From positions 1 through 7,521 of the forward strand of contig JANTGD010000171.1 of NCBI GenBank assembly GCA_024763135.1: a stretch of 7,521 bases of DNA, given 5' to 3'. Made by a program: the position numbers and the translations under genes. The stretch's first letter is position 1, and every line of letters begins with the position of its first letter. Shown piece by piece: positions 1 to 6,646 of the stretch. A model generated the notes under the pieces. That model was not told the DNA's origin. It did no database searches and worked only from the letters and a program-made list of their open reading frames with translations. The DNA is from Thiotrichales bacterium. Its GTDB lineage: Bacteria > Pseudomonadota > Gammaproteobacteria > UWMA-0217.

Positions 1-118
1 ACTGAATTAGAGCGTCCCTTCTCCCTCGGGGAGAAGGACAGGATGAGGGAATGCATTCAATCAAAGCATTCACGCTTAAAATCCCCTCACCCCAACCTTC
101 TCCCTGGGGGAGAGGGGA
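1..118. repeat. Dispersed palindromic intergenic repeat, left copy
   Basis: This non-coding element contains three inverted repeats. CCTTCTCCC at 17-25 pairs with GGGAGAAGG at 29-37, GAATGC at 49-54 pairs with GCATTC at 66-71, and a 9-pair stem with one G-U pair is formed by 96-104 and 108-116. Positions 1-91 match the reverse complement of 7316-7406 at 81 of 91 positions with no gaps (my hand count). The CCCCTCACCCCAACC...CTCCC style is familiar from repeats scattered between genes in many proteobacteria. ORFs across it are by-products of the repeat. The element may begin before the window. Confidence 0.8.
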
Positions 119-400
119 CTACGAACTCCGAAACTTGAGTGATAACTTACCGAGTTATACAAGCATTCATTTCGGCCGCCAGTCGCCAAAAGCGCCCGAA
201 GGGTTGCTCTGTCTGCATGCTTGTAGGTACATGCCGCAGGCAATGGTCGCTCCCTTGGCAAGGCAGGCAACGCCGGGTGGGGAGATGACTGAGACTCCTA
301 ACCGATTGATTATTGAAGACAGGCCGTGCTGAACACGAGATAGTATGGTGCCGGTTTAATAGCCAAAGGGTTGGGAGCCCGACCAACAACGTAATTTCCT
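119..400. other. Non-coding stretch without an identified function
   Basis: I find no convincing gene or known RNA family here. It holds a possible hairpin (GCATG at 215-219 with CATGC at 230-234), a GC-rich 6-bp stem just before the next gene (369-374 with 379-384, one G-U pair), and a 9-base motif TTGAGTGAT at 135-143 that recurs near the right end. A 15-codon ORF at 285-332 sits directly against a GGGGAG but has no other support. The promoter of the gene starting at 401 should lie here, but no clear sigma70 boxes stand out. Confidence 0.4.
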
Positions 401-901
401 ATGACAAATCAATTAAGCAGCTATCACACTTTGCATTGGCTTGCCTTGCTGTTGTTGTTTTTAAACAATACAGCTTGTTCCGCAGAGCAAGGGCCCGCTG
501 ACGTGCCCCCATTATTGGATCTTCATGCATCTGCGCTGCAGGCGCAAGCACAAAGACTGCCCATCATGCTCGTTTTCGCGACGACCCACTGCCCTTACTG
601 CCATCAAGTGAGAGAGGATTTTATTCGACCATTGATGCAGCAAGGGGAGCTTAGTCAGCGGGTTATCGTGCGCTGGATTGATGTGGATTTGAATCGATCA
701 ATCAAGGACTGGCAGGGAAATCCAACGGATTACCGGCGCTTGGCCGCGCAATATGGCGTGAGTTTTTACCCCACCCTTTTGTTCATCGATGCGCAGGGTA
801 AGGAATTAACGGAGCGATTGATTGGTATTTCGAATGAGGAATTCTATGCGGCGTATTTAGAGAGCCGGATGCAACAAGCGCTTAGCAAACTGCGTCGCTA
901 A
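401..901 (+). CDS. Exported thioredoxin-fold protein with CPYC active site
   Basis: This 166-residue protein probably acts as a thiol-disulfide oxidoreductase outside the cytoplasm. It starts with a hydrophobic signal segment (about residues 11-21). Cleavage could follow the ACSA around residue 28; the cysteine at 26 does not sit in a good lipobox. The thioredoxin fold is shown by a beta strand (IMLVFA, 55-60) leading into C64-P-Y-C67, and by the cis-proline strand Y123-P124-T125 followed by LLFID. This layout resembles SoxW-like and thioredoxin-2-like periplasmic proteins; CPYC itself is also common in glutaredoxins. No good Shine-Dalgarno precedes the ATG, so the start rests on the signal peptide. 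Its stop TAA overlaps the stop of algR on the other strand. The substrate cannot be told from context; reduction of an envelope protein disulfide is a guess. Confidence 0.8.
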   Translation: MTNQLSSYHTLHWLALLLLFLNNTACSAEQGPADVPPLLDLHASALQAQAQRLPIMLVFATTHCPYCHQVREDFIRPLMQQGELSQRVIVRWIDVDLNRSIKDWQGNPTDYRRLAAQYGVSFYPTLLFIDAQGKELTERLIGISNEEFYAAYLESRMQQALSKLRR

Positions 902-1629
902 GCCATGCTTTTGAGTAGCCGACGCACTTCCGCCACATGCCGACGACTGATTTCCAATAAATCTTCGGTACCGTTTAAGACCAGTTGAAAACGACCCTCG
1001 GGGGTTTTATTCATTCCGGTCATCTGCGCTTTTGAGACCAAGGCGTTGCGATGGATTCGCAAAAAGCTTTCCTCAAATTCGCTTTCCAGCGCTTTGAGAG
1101 GTTCTTCGATCAATACTTCTCCCTGGGAATGTTTGACGGTGACGTATTTTTGGTCTGCCTGAAAGTAGAAGATTTCCGAGAGGGGAATCAATTCAAGATT
1201 CCCGCGAACTCGGGCACAGATATGGGTACGGGATTTCTTTTCTTCTGGGGCAATTTCCGCGAGCTGGGCTTTGTTCAGCTTAGAAGCACGTTTAATGGCA
1301 TCTTGCAGTTTTTCCTGGCGGATGGGTTTTAATAGATAGGCAATGGCTTGTGCCTCAAATGCTTCCAGCGCGTGCTCCCCAAATGCCGTTGTAAAAATGA
1401 CTGCGGGAGGTTCTTCCATTTCTGAGAGATGCCGCGCCGCTTCGAGTCCGTCCATGCCAGGCATGCGGATGTCCATCAGTGCAATGTCGGGACGTGTTTG
1501 CTCAGCATAGCGTATGGCTTCGAGCCCGTTGGTCGCTTCGGCACATACTTCGTAATCGTGCTGATCACTCAACATGCTCGATAACCGATCCAAAGCCGGT
1601 TTTTCATCATCCACAATCATGATCTTCAT
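898..1629 (-). CDS. algR: AlgR-like LytTR response regulator
   Basis: This 243-residue transcription factor is the output half of the AlgZ/AlgR system. Its N-terminal receiver domain (about 1-118) shows the acidic pocket D7-D8, phospho-acceptor D53 in LMDIRMPGMDG, T80/T81, and K101-P102. The C-terminal LytTR DNA-binding domain (about 135-240) shows FYFQADQKYVTV and FLRIHRNALVS, both typical of the family. Length is close to Pseudomonas aeruginosa AlgR (248). In that organism AlgR controls alginate, type IV pilus and other surface genes; targets here are unknown. It begins 13 bases after the algZ stop, and the TGA stop of algZ forms part of a TGAGG ribosome binding site, which implies coupled translation. 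Its TAG stop overlaps the stop of the convergent thioredoxin-like gene. Confidence 0.92.
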   Translation of the reverse strand: MKIMIVDDEKPALDRLSSMLSDQHDYEVCAEATNGLEAIRYAEQTRPDIALMDIRMPGMDGLEAARHLSEMEEPPAVIFTTAFGEHALEAFEAQAIAYLLKPIRQEKLQDAIKRASKLNKAQLAEIAPEEKKSRTHICARVRGNLELIPLSEIFYFQADQKYVTVKHSQGEVLIEEPLKALESEFEESFLRIHRNALVSKAQMTGMNKTPEGRFQLVLNGTEDLLEISRRHVAEVRRLLKSMA

Positions 1630-1642
1630 AGCTTGTACTACC

Positions 1643-2725
1643 TCACTTCGGTATTCTGAATGAGACGACGTACAAATCGTCCGTGGTTTTGATGTTCAGC
1701 TTACCCTGCTCGCCGTAGGCTAGCTGTAATCGCTGCCGGATGTTTTCCTGGGCCATCCGGTTTCCCTTGTGTTTTTGCTGCCCGGTGGCCGGGCTCAGGG
1801 GATTGGCTACCTTGACTTCAATCGCATCCTCCAGATTGAGCAGGCTGATTGTAACAGTTCCACCTTCTGTCAGTGGTTCAATCCCATGATACAGCGCGTT
1901 TTCCACCAGTGGTTGCATCATCAACGCAGGGACCTTTGTATACAGATCCAGGGTGTCATCAATCTCCCATTCCACCTTCAGGCGCTTGCCCAATCGATGC
2001 TTCTCGATACTGAGGTAGGTACGCGTAACGGCGATTTCTTCTTTGAGTGAGAGAACATTCTTTTCCGCCAGCGAGACACGGAACAAATCTGCCAAGTCCT
2101 CCACCGCCTGTTCTGCCTGATCCGGGTCACTGCGGGTAAGGCTGGCAATCGTGTTCATACTGTTGAACAGGAAATGCGGCCGGATTCTGGCCTGCAGAGC
2201 TTGGATCCTTGCTTTTGCCTCAGCTTCGGTGTTGGCGGCCCACTGATGCTGAACGTAAAAGTACCGCAGTACTAAGCCAGTGACGATGGCACAGATCACA
2301 AGATTGCGAATAATAAAACTGCCCGCGAAATCGGGGTTTAACTGCAAATAGAGATATTGGTACTGGATCAGCCACAAGGAAAACAGGGAAAAAACCAAAG
2401 TGACCGACATGATGATGCCATAGGCCATCAGGACACTTTGAAGTGTAGTCTTTCGATTGATAGAACTACGAAAGTAACAGAGCACCGCAACAGAGCCCAA
2501 TGCAACCCATTGAGTAAACAGCGAGATCAGGAGTACCCGGGCCCAGAATTCTCCGCCCGTGACGGTTTGCGCCAGCGCAAGCACCAGCGCCAGAATCTCC
2601 GCGCCAATGATGACGAGGATTACATTGCGACCTGAGCAGAAATTCGGTAGAAACCCCGTCGCAGCGGTATCCACTGCGGGTTTGCCGAAGTGCTTGTCTT
2701 GTCCTTTGAGTGCTTGTATAAACAT
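1643..2725 (-). CDS. algZ: AlgZ/FimS-like membrane sensor histidine kinase
   Basis: This 360-residue inner-membrane kinase should phosphorylate AlgR. Four hydrophobic segments (about 34-53, 62-84, 98-120, 136-154) have almost no periplasmic domain between them, so any signal is probably sensed in or near the membrane. A short helix (165-181) leads to the His-kinase domain of the LytS type, with phospho-acceptor H184 in RPHFLFNSMN and the N box QPLVENALYHG (N276). The glycine-rich ATP-lid motif is degenerate (GNRMAQENIRQRL, 321-333), as I recall for AlgZ proteins. GGAG sits upstream of the ATG at a workable distance. The gene is first in an algZ-algR operon and divergent from argH, as in Pseudomonas. 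The stimulus is unknown. Confidence 0.9.
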   Translation of the reverse strand: MFIQALKGQDKHFGKPAVDTAATGFLPNFCSGRNVILVIIGAEILALVLALAQTVTGGEFWARVLLISLFTQWVALGSVAVLCYFRSSINRKTTLQSVLMAYGIIMSVTLVFSLFSLWLIQYQYLYLQLNPDFAGSFIIRNLVICAIVTGLVLRYFYVQHQWAANTEAEAKARIQALQARIRPHFLFNSMNTIASLTRSDPDQAEQAVEDLADLFRVSLAEKNVLSLKEEIAVTRTYLSIEKHRLGKRLKVEWEIDDTLDLYTKVPALMMQPLVENALYHGIEPLTEGGTVTISLLNLEDAIEVKVANPLSPATGQQKHKGNRMAQENIRQRLQLAYGEQGKLNIKTTDDLYVVSFRIPK

Positions 2726-2743
2726 CCTGTTCTCCGCAACAGA

Positions 2744-2773
2744 AATTTAGCCCAAGACCCGCCAGCATCTCAA
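2744..2773 (-). promoter_or_regulatory. Candidate sigma70 promoter for algZ-algR
   Basis: Read on the minus strand, TTGAGA (2768-2773) and TAAATT (2744-2749) are separated by 18 bases, giving 5/6 and 4/6 matches to the consensus boxes. The -10 box lies about 20 bases before the algZ ATG, leaving a short leader that holds the GGAG site. Found by eye; no start-site data. Confidence 0.35.
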
Positions 2774-2780
2774 TGCCGGA

Positions 2781-2789
2781 TGGTATACT
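2781..2789 (+). promoter_or_regulatory. Candidate extended -10 promoter for argH
   Basis: TGGTATACT matches an extended -10 element (TG, one base, then TATACT at 2784-2789, 5/6 to TATAAT). No good -35 box lies 17 bases upstream, which extended -10 promoters tolerate. Transcription would start near 2796, giving a leader of about 40 bases. It lies next to the -35 of the opposing algZ promoter, so the two promoters may compete. Confidence 0.4.
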
Positions 2790-2837
2790 TCATTCACATT
2801 TTATCTTTTCCATTGATGCAATTTATTAACTGGTTCA

Positions 2838-4226
2838 ATGAATAAAGTCAGCAAGCCCTGGGGTGGCCGGTTTACCGAGCCAACAGATGCCTTTGTGGAG
2901 GCCTTTACGGCATCGGTTTCTTTTGACCAACGCCTGTACCGCCACGATATAGAAGGATCTAAGGCGCATGCAAGGATGCTTGCCCATGTTGGCGTCATTA
3001 GTGTCGACGAATGTGACAAGATTATCATGGGCTTAGACCAAATCCAGGAAGAGATCGAAACAGGCCATTTCAACTGGTCAGTTGCCCTTGAAGATGTGCA
3101 CATGAATATAGAGGCGCGTTTGACCGAGTTGATTGGCGATACCGGTAAAAAATTGCACACCGGGCGCTCCCGCAATGATCAGGTGGCAACGGATATCCGT
3201 CTGTATCTCAGAGAGGAAATCGATACCTTAGGTGCAGAGTTGGTCCGCCTGATGCATGGTTTACTCGATCAGGCAGAGCGGTATGCGGCTACGATTATGC
3301 CAGGGTTTACGCACCTGCAGGTGGCCCAACCCATCACATTCGGACATCATCTGTTAGCCTGGTATGAAATGCTCGAGCGAGATCGGCAAAGGCTCATGGA
3401 ATGCCGGACACGCGTCAATGTGATGCCCTTGGGAAGCGCTGCTCTGGCGGGTACAAGCTATCCCATCGATCGCGCGTATACGGCAGAGCTGTTGGGTTTT
3501 GCGGGCCCGACCCAAAATTCACTTGATAGTGTCAGTGATCGGGACTTTGCGATTGAGTTGAATGCAGCCGGTGCTCTTATGATGACTCATTTGTCGCGCA
3601 TGGCGGAAGAACTTGTGCTTTGGACGACCAGTCAGTTTGCATTTATCAGCCTGCCTGATCGCTACTGCACGGGTTCATCGATTATGCCGCAGAAAAAAAA
3701 CCCAGATGTACCCGAGCTGGTAAGAGGCAAGACCGGGCGTGTCCACGGTAATCTCATCGCTCTGCTCACTCTGATGAAAAGCCAACCCTTGGCTTATAAC
3801 AAAGACAACCAAGAGGATAAGGAGCCCTTATTCGATACCGTCGATACATTGAGCGGATCTTTGCGAGCCTTCGCAGACATGATTCCAGCGATTGAGGCCA
3901 ACGAGCACACGATGTACGCTGCCGCAAAACAAGGGTTTTCTACTGCGACCGATCTAGCGGACTACTTGGTACGCCATGGTCTGCCATTTCGTGATGCCCA
4001 TGAAGTCGTCGGGCAGGCGGTTCGTTATGCAGCGGACAAACATTGTGATCTTGCCGATTTGAGTCTTACCGAATTGCAGGACTTTTCATACCATATTCAA
4101 GAAGATGTATTCGAAGTTCTGACGTTGGAAGGGTCAGTCGCTGCGCGCAATCATATTGGTGGGACTGCACCGCAGCAGGTTCGCGCGCAGATCATCAAAA
4201 AGCGCGCAGAATTAGAGGCGCTTTAA
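2838..4226 (+). CDS. argH: Argininosuccinate lyase
   Basis: This 462-residue cytoplasmic enzyme splits argininosuccinate into arginine and fumarate, the last step of arginine synthesis. It belongs to the fumarase/aspartase superfamily. Visible signatures are the N-terminal KPWGGRF (6-12), SVALEDVHMNIE (81-92), TGRSRNDQ (108-115), the catalytic-histidine region GFTHLQ (H159), and the superfamily signature GSSIMPQKKNP (279-289) with the catalytic serine at 281. Length fits the family (about 460). No clear Shine-Dalgarno precedes the ATG, but the KPWGGRF start is in the usual place for ArgH. It is divergent from algZ-algR, a neighbourhood known from Pseudomonas, with no evident functional link. 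No other arginine gene is in the window. The gene appears intact. Confidence 0.98.
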   Translation: MNKVSKPWGGRFTEPTDAFVEAFTASVSFDQRLYRHDIEGSKAHARMLAHVGVISVDECDKIIMGLDQIQEEIETGHFNWSVALEDVHMNIEARLTELIGDTGKKLHTGRSRNDQVATDIRLYLREEIDTLGAELVRLMHGLLDQAERYAATIMPGFTHLQVAQPITFGHHLLAWYEMLERDRQRLMECRTRVNVMPLGSAALAGTSYPIDRAYTAELLGFAGPTQNSLDSVSDRDFAIELNAAGALMMTHLSRMAEELVLWTTSQFAFISLPDRYCTGSSIMPQKKNPDVPELVRGKTGRVHGNLIALLTLMKSQPLAYNKDNQEDKEPLFDTVDTLSGSLRAFADMIPAIEANEHTMYAAAKQGFSTATDLADYLVRHGLPFRDAHEVVGQAVRYAADKHCDLADLSLTELQDFSYHIQEDVFEVLTLEGSVAARNHIGGTAPQQVRAQIIKKRAELEAL

Positions 4227-4616
4227 CCTAAAAAGATTACTTGGGGGGCATGGGTATGAGCGCAGATATCGAATGCAGAATTGAGTGTTCAGATACTTTT
4301 TCAATACCGATCATTGCATCAGTTCTTGCAGGTTGTTAAACCCTCATCCTATGAGGGCGAACAAATGATGGTCTTTGGCACACCTTATTACATAGGACGC
4401 AAGTCACTACTCAGCGAGGTGTCAAACAATGAAGTCACTGCTTAGAATGGCCCTGGAATACCTCAGATCAAGGCGGAAAATATGAGTTTACAGCTGTAGA
4501 TGACTATTTTTTACGCAGAGCGGGTGGATTTCAGAAGTTAGCTGAGTCGTAACCTACGCAAAGCCTGTGGATCCAGCGCCTCATCGCGGCTAAAAGCAAG
4601 TCTTAGGAGGTATGTA
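4227..4616. other. Gap between argH and the FCSD-like gene
   Basis: No intact gene is visible. A perfect 7-bp hairpin, CCCTCAT (4341-4347) with ATGAGGG (4351-4357) and a 3-base loop, lies 115 bases past the argH stop. It lacks a T run on the plus strand, so it is a poor intrinsic terminator. The stretch 4260-4552 may be the remains of a gene and is listed separately. The last bases hold the ribosome binding site of the next gene. Confidence 0.5.
4260..4552 (+). pseudogene. Possible frameshifted gene remnant, family unknown
   Basis: Two adjacent open stretches in different frames read like protein. The first (4260-4442) has 60 codons with no stop and includes KPSSYEGEQ and MVFGTPYYIGRKS. The second (4433-4552), one frame over, contains GGKYEFTAVDDYF and RRAGGFQKLAES before a TAA. 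One base change in length near 4433-4442 would join them into a protein of about 95 residues. The first stretch has no clear start codon with a ribosome binding site, although an ATG occurs at 4365. I do not recognise a family, and open stretches this short also occur by chance. It could instead be ordinary intergenic DNA. Confidence 0.3.
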
Positions 4617-4619
4617 TTG
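4604..4619 (+). promoter_or_regulatory. Strong ribosome binding site with TTG start
   Basis: TAGGAGG (4604-4610) is a near-perfect Shine-Dalgarno placed 6 bases before a TTG at 4617. An ATG at 4612 lies only one base from the Shine-Dalgarno and opens a different, quickly closed frame. The TTG frame gives a twin-arginine signal peptide directly, which settles the start. Confidence 0.8.
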
Positions 4620-5909
4620 TCTGATTTGCGTCGGCGCCAGCTGCTCAAAACGCTGCTTGCGAGCCCTTTCATGCTAACAGGGGCTTGTACGACCCAACCC
4701 ACACAAAAATCGGCGTCCGTCACCTCCCAGACCCGGTTTCATGTCGTCGTACTGGGTGGCGGGTATGCAGGGGCAACAGCCGCGCGAATGCTGAAATCCC
4801 AGGCAGCGGATGTCCAGGTTACCTTGGTTGAATACAACAAAGCCTACGCGACGCCACCGGCAGCCAACTGGGTCTTAGGGGGTATTAAGTCGTTTCCTGC
4901 GATATTGCAAACTTATGCGCCCCTGAAAAAGTTGGGTATCCGAGTGGTACACGATTGGGTGACAGCGATCGACATAGCCGCACGTAATTTACGTTTTGGT
5001 GATGGCAGTCGTCTGGGTTTCGACCACTTGATTGTTTCGCCGGGCATTCGATATCACTGGACGCAAACGCCTGGACTCAGCGAAGAACAATCTAAACAAG
5101 TGCCCCATGCCTGGGATTCAGGCGTGCAAACCCTCATTCTTCAGCAGCAACTTAAAGACTTGCCCAATGGTGGGGTAGTGGCAATGAGCTGCCCCGAAGG
5201 ACGTTATCGTTGTCCCCAGGCTTTCTATGAGCGCATCAGCCTGATCGGACACTATCTAAAGAAGCACAAACCACGCAGTAAATTGTTCGTTTTCGATCCT
5301 CAACCACGCGAGCGGCTACGAGTCGTTTTCGAGCCGCATTGGCGGGCGGCTTTGGGCTGGGGTGCTGCATCGTCCCCGTTGGAAATTGTAACGGGTGCTG
5401 ATGCCAGGGTGACACGCATTGATGTCGACAAAAAAACCTTGTTTTCCCAAAACGAGGCATTTGCACTGGCCGCCGATGTTATCAACTTTATTCCATCACA
5501 AGGCGCTGCCAGCATTGCCTATGCGAGCGGCCTTACCGATGCAAGTGGCTGGTGTCCGGTTCGACCATTGAGCGGAGAGTCCACGCAAATACCCGGTCTC
5601 TATATTCTCGGCGATGCAGCTGCCTATGGCCCGTTTGAAAAATCTGCCAGCGCGGCGCGCAGTGAGGCGCAATTGGCTGTATTGGCGCTACTCTCGGCGC
5701 TGCGCCAGGACCAATCGGAAGACGCCGGGCCTGCCGAGTTCGTACATCGCTGCGAGAGCTTGGTCGACGAAGACAGTGGCGTTTACTTTGAAAACCGGTT
5801 TCAGCGGGGAGATCACAGCTACAGCTTGACAGGGCAGACGCATGCAGTGGAAAGCGCAAAGCATATCGAACATGTATGGCGAACGGTCAATCAGAATACC
5901 TGGGGTTGA
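4617..5909 (+). CDS. FCSD-like FAD-dependent sulfide dehydrogenase flavoprotein
   Basis: This 430-residue flavoprotein resembles the FccB/SoxF subunit of flavocytochrome c sulfide dehydrogenase, which oxidises sulfide in the periplasm and passes electrons to a cytochrome c. Residues 1-24 look like a twin-arginine signal (RRRQLLK, 5-11) ending in LTGAC, an imperfect lipobox, so it may be lipid-anchored. The FAD site is VVVLGGGYAGATAA (43-56), with a second FAD contact ILGDAAAYGP (330-339). The two redox-disulfide cysteines of FccB appear kept: C199 in YRCPQAFYER and C313 in GWCPV. The C-terminal end (TVNQNTWG) also fits the family. Oddly, the cysteine that binds FAD covalently in FccB is replaced by proline (P80), and an extra cysteine occurs at 192. 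No cytochrome gene is adjacent. The family is confident; sulfide as substrate is inference. Confidence 0.88.
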   Translation: MSDLRRRQLLKTLLASPFMLTGACTTQPTQKSASVTSQTRFHVVVLGGGYAGATAARMLKSQAADVQVTLVEYNKAYATPPAANWVLGGIKSFPAILQTYAPLKKLGIRVVHDWVTAIDIAARNLRFGDGSRLGFDHLIVSPGIRYHWTQTPGLSEEQSKQVPHAWDSGVQTLILQQQLKDLPNGGVVAMSCPEGRYRCPQAFYERISLIGHYLKKHKPRSKLFVFDPQPRERLRVVFEPHWRAALGWGAASSPLEIVTGADARVTRIDVDKKTLFSQNEAFALAADVINFIPSQGAASIAYASGLTDASGWCPVRPLSGESTQIPGLYILGDAAAYGPFEKSASAARSEAQLAVLALLSALRQDQSEDAGPAEFVHRCESLVDEDSGVYFENRFQRGDHSYSLTGQTHAVESAKHIEHVWRTVNQNTWG

Positions 5910-6156
5910 GTCCAGGAAAACCAGTCGGAGTCCGAGCACTCAATGCAATGGGCAACTCCAAAAATAGGCTCCTTATTAATAAGCGAGGCTTACAGCTAAA
6001 AAATGGGCCGTATTTCAATAGCTTGCCTGCTTCTTCGGCGTCCAGACAAATTTCGTAACTACTCAGTGAGTCGTCAATCTACAGCAGTCTGACTGAAGCA
6101 TTCCAAAAAGTTGAGGATGGCAAGGTGTTACAAGTGGGATGCGGGTGGATCGTGAT
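5910..6156. other. Convergent gap between the FCSD-like and slp genes
   Basis: No gene is visible. A 12-bp perfect palindrome CTTATTAATAAG lies at 5972-5983. On the minus strand it extends by three pairs past a bulged base and is followed by ATTTTT, so it is a weak candidate terminator for the slp operon, though about 170 bases past its stop. A short inverted repeat CAGTCTGACTG lies at 6085-6095. No good terminator for the plus-strand gene was found. Confidence 0.4.
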
Positions 6157-6642
6157 TTAATTTGAGATACTAAATCCAATACCAATATGGATTGACGGCT
6201 CAGCGTTAACCCGCTGTGATTTGGGCCATAAATAGAGTTGTTGGGCTTGGATGACCGGATATTGGTAGCGTGCTTCACCAACGTTGCCTTCCTCAATGCC
6301 CTGGATTTTACCTAACACCGTGATACGCCTTTGAGGTGCGAAATCAGCAGTTTCGAGGTAACCGGACCGATAAGCGATGAAACGACCGATAGGTTCTGTA
6401 AAAAGCTTAGGGGCCTGATGTCGATCTAGAGGGTAAGCCAGGACAATCAGGCGTGTTTTTTCCGCCAGATTCGTTGCCTCAATGATCAAACCGCCCCAAA
6501 CGATGGTTTGTCCGACATAGCGCGTTTCATCGGCGGCCACTTGGTGTGGTGTCAGATCGGCCGTATCGGCAGACAGCGGAAACTTTGGACCTGTCGCACA
6601 GCCCGTAACTAGCAGAATCAAGAGGCCGATAAGTAATCGCAT
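6157..6642 (-). CDS. slp: Slp-family outer membrane lipoprotein
   Basis: This 161-residue lipoprotein of the Slp/YeaY family begins with a signal peptide ending in the lipobox LVTGC (lipid-carrying C15). Alanine at +2 favours outer-membrane sorting. The Slp domain (about 30-140) shows the family's RYVGQTIVWGG (41-51), GRFIAYRSGYL (86-96), ITVLGKIQG (107-115) and YPVIQAQQLYLWP (128-140). The tail is a short hydrophobic strand (IHIGIGFSIS). Escherichia coli Slp is starvation-induced and linked to stationary phase and acid stress; its molecular role is unclear. The reading frame continues upstream to 6789, but that part overlaps the preceding slp gene and precedes the signal peptide, so I place the start at 6642. 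It lies 4 bases after the upstream stop, and its ribosome binding site GGTGG lies within that gene's last codons, so translation is probably coupled. Confidence 0.87.
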   Translation of the reverse strand: MRLLIGLLILLVTGCATGPKFPLSADTADLTPHQVAADETRYVGQTIVWGGLIIEATNLAEKTRLIVLAYPLDRHQAPKLFTEPIGRFIAYRSGYLETADFAPQRRITVLGKIQGIEEGNVGEARYQYPVIQAQQLYLWPKSQRVNAEPSIHIGIGFSISN

Positions 6643-6646
6643 GACT

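Noticed and set aside
285..332. 15-codon ORF MTETPNRLIIEDRPC
   Set aside because: Very short; the GGGGAG touches the ATG with no spacer, and there is no conserved context.
51..389. Overlapping ORFs of 60-93 codons on both strands
   Set aside because: They run through the palindromic repeat and the stretch beyond it, and show no domain or convincing ribosome binding site.
4256..4339. 27-codon ORF ending in VLAGC
   Set aside because: It ends exactly at a lipobox-like cysteine with no mature protein, and has no good ribosome binding site.
4341..4357. Hairpin after argH as an intrinsic terminator
   Set aside because: The 7-bp stem is not followed by a T run on the plus strand.
4612..4616. ATG at 4612 as start of the gene after 4604
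   Set aside because: Only one base from the Shine-Dalgarno, and its frame soon closes; the TTG at 4617 opens the FCSD-like frame.
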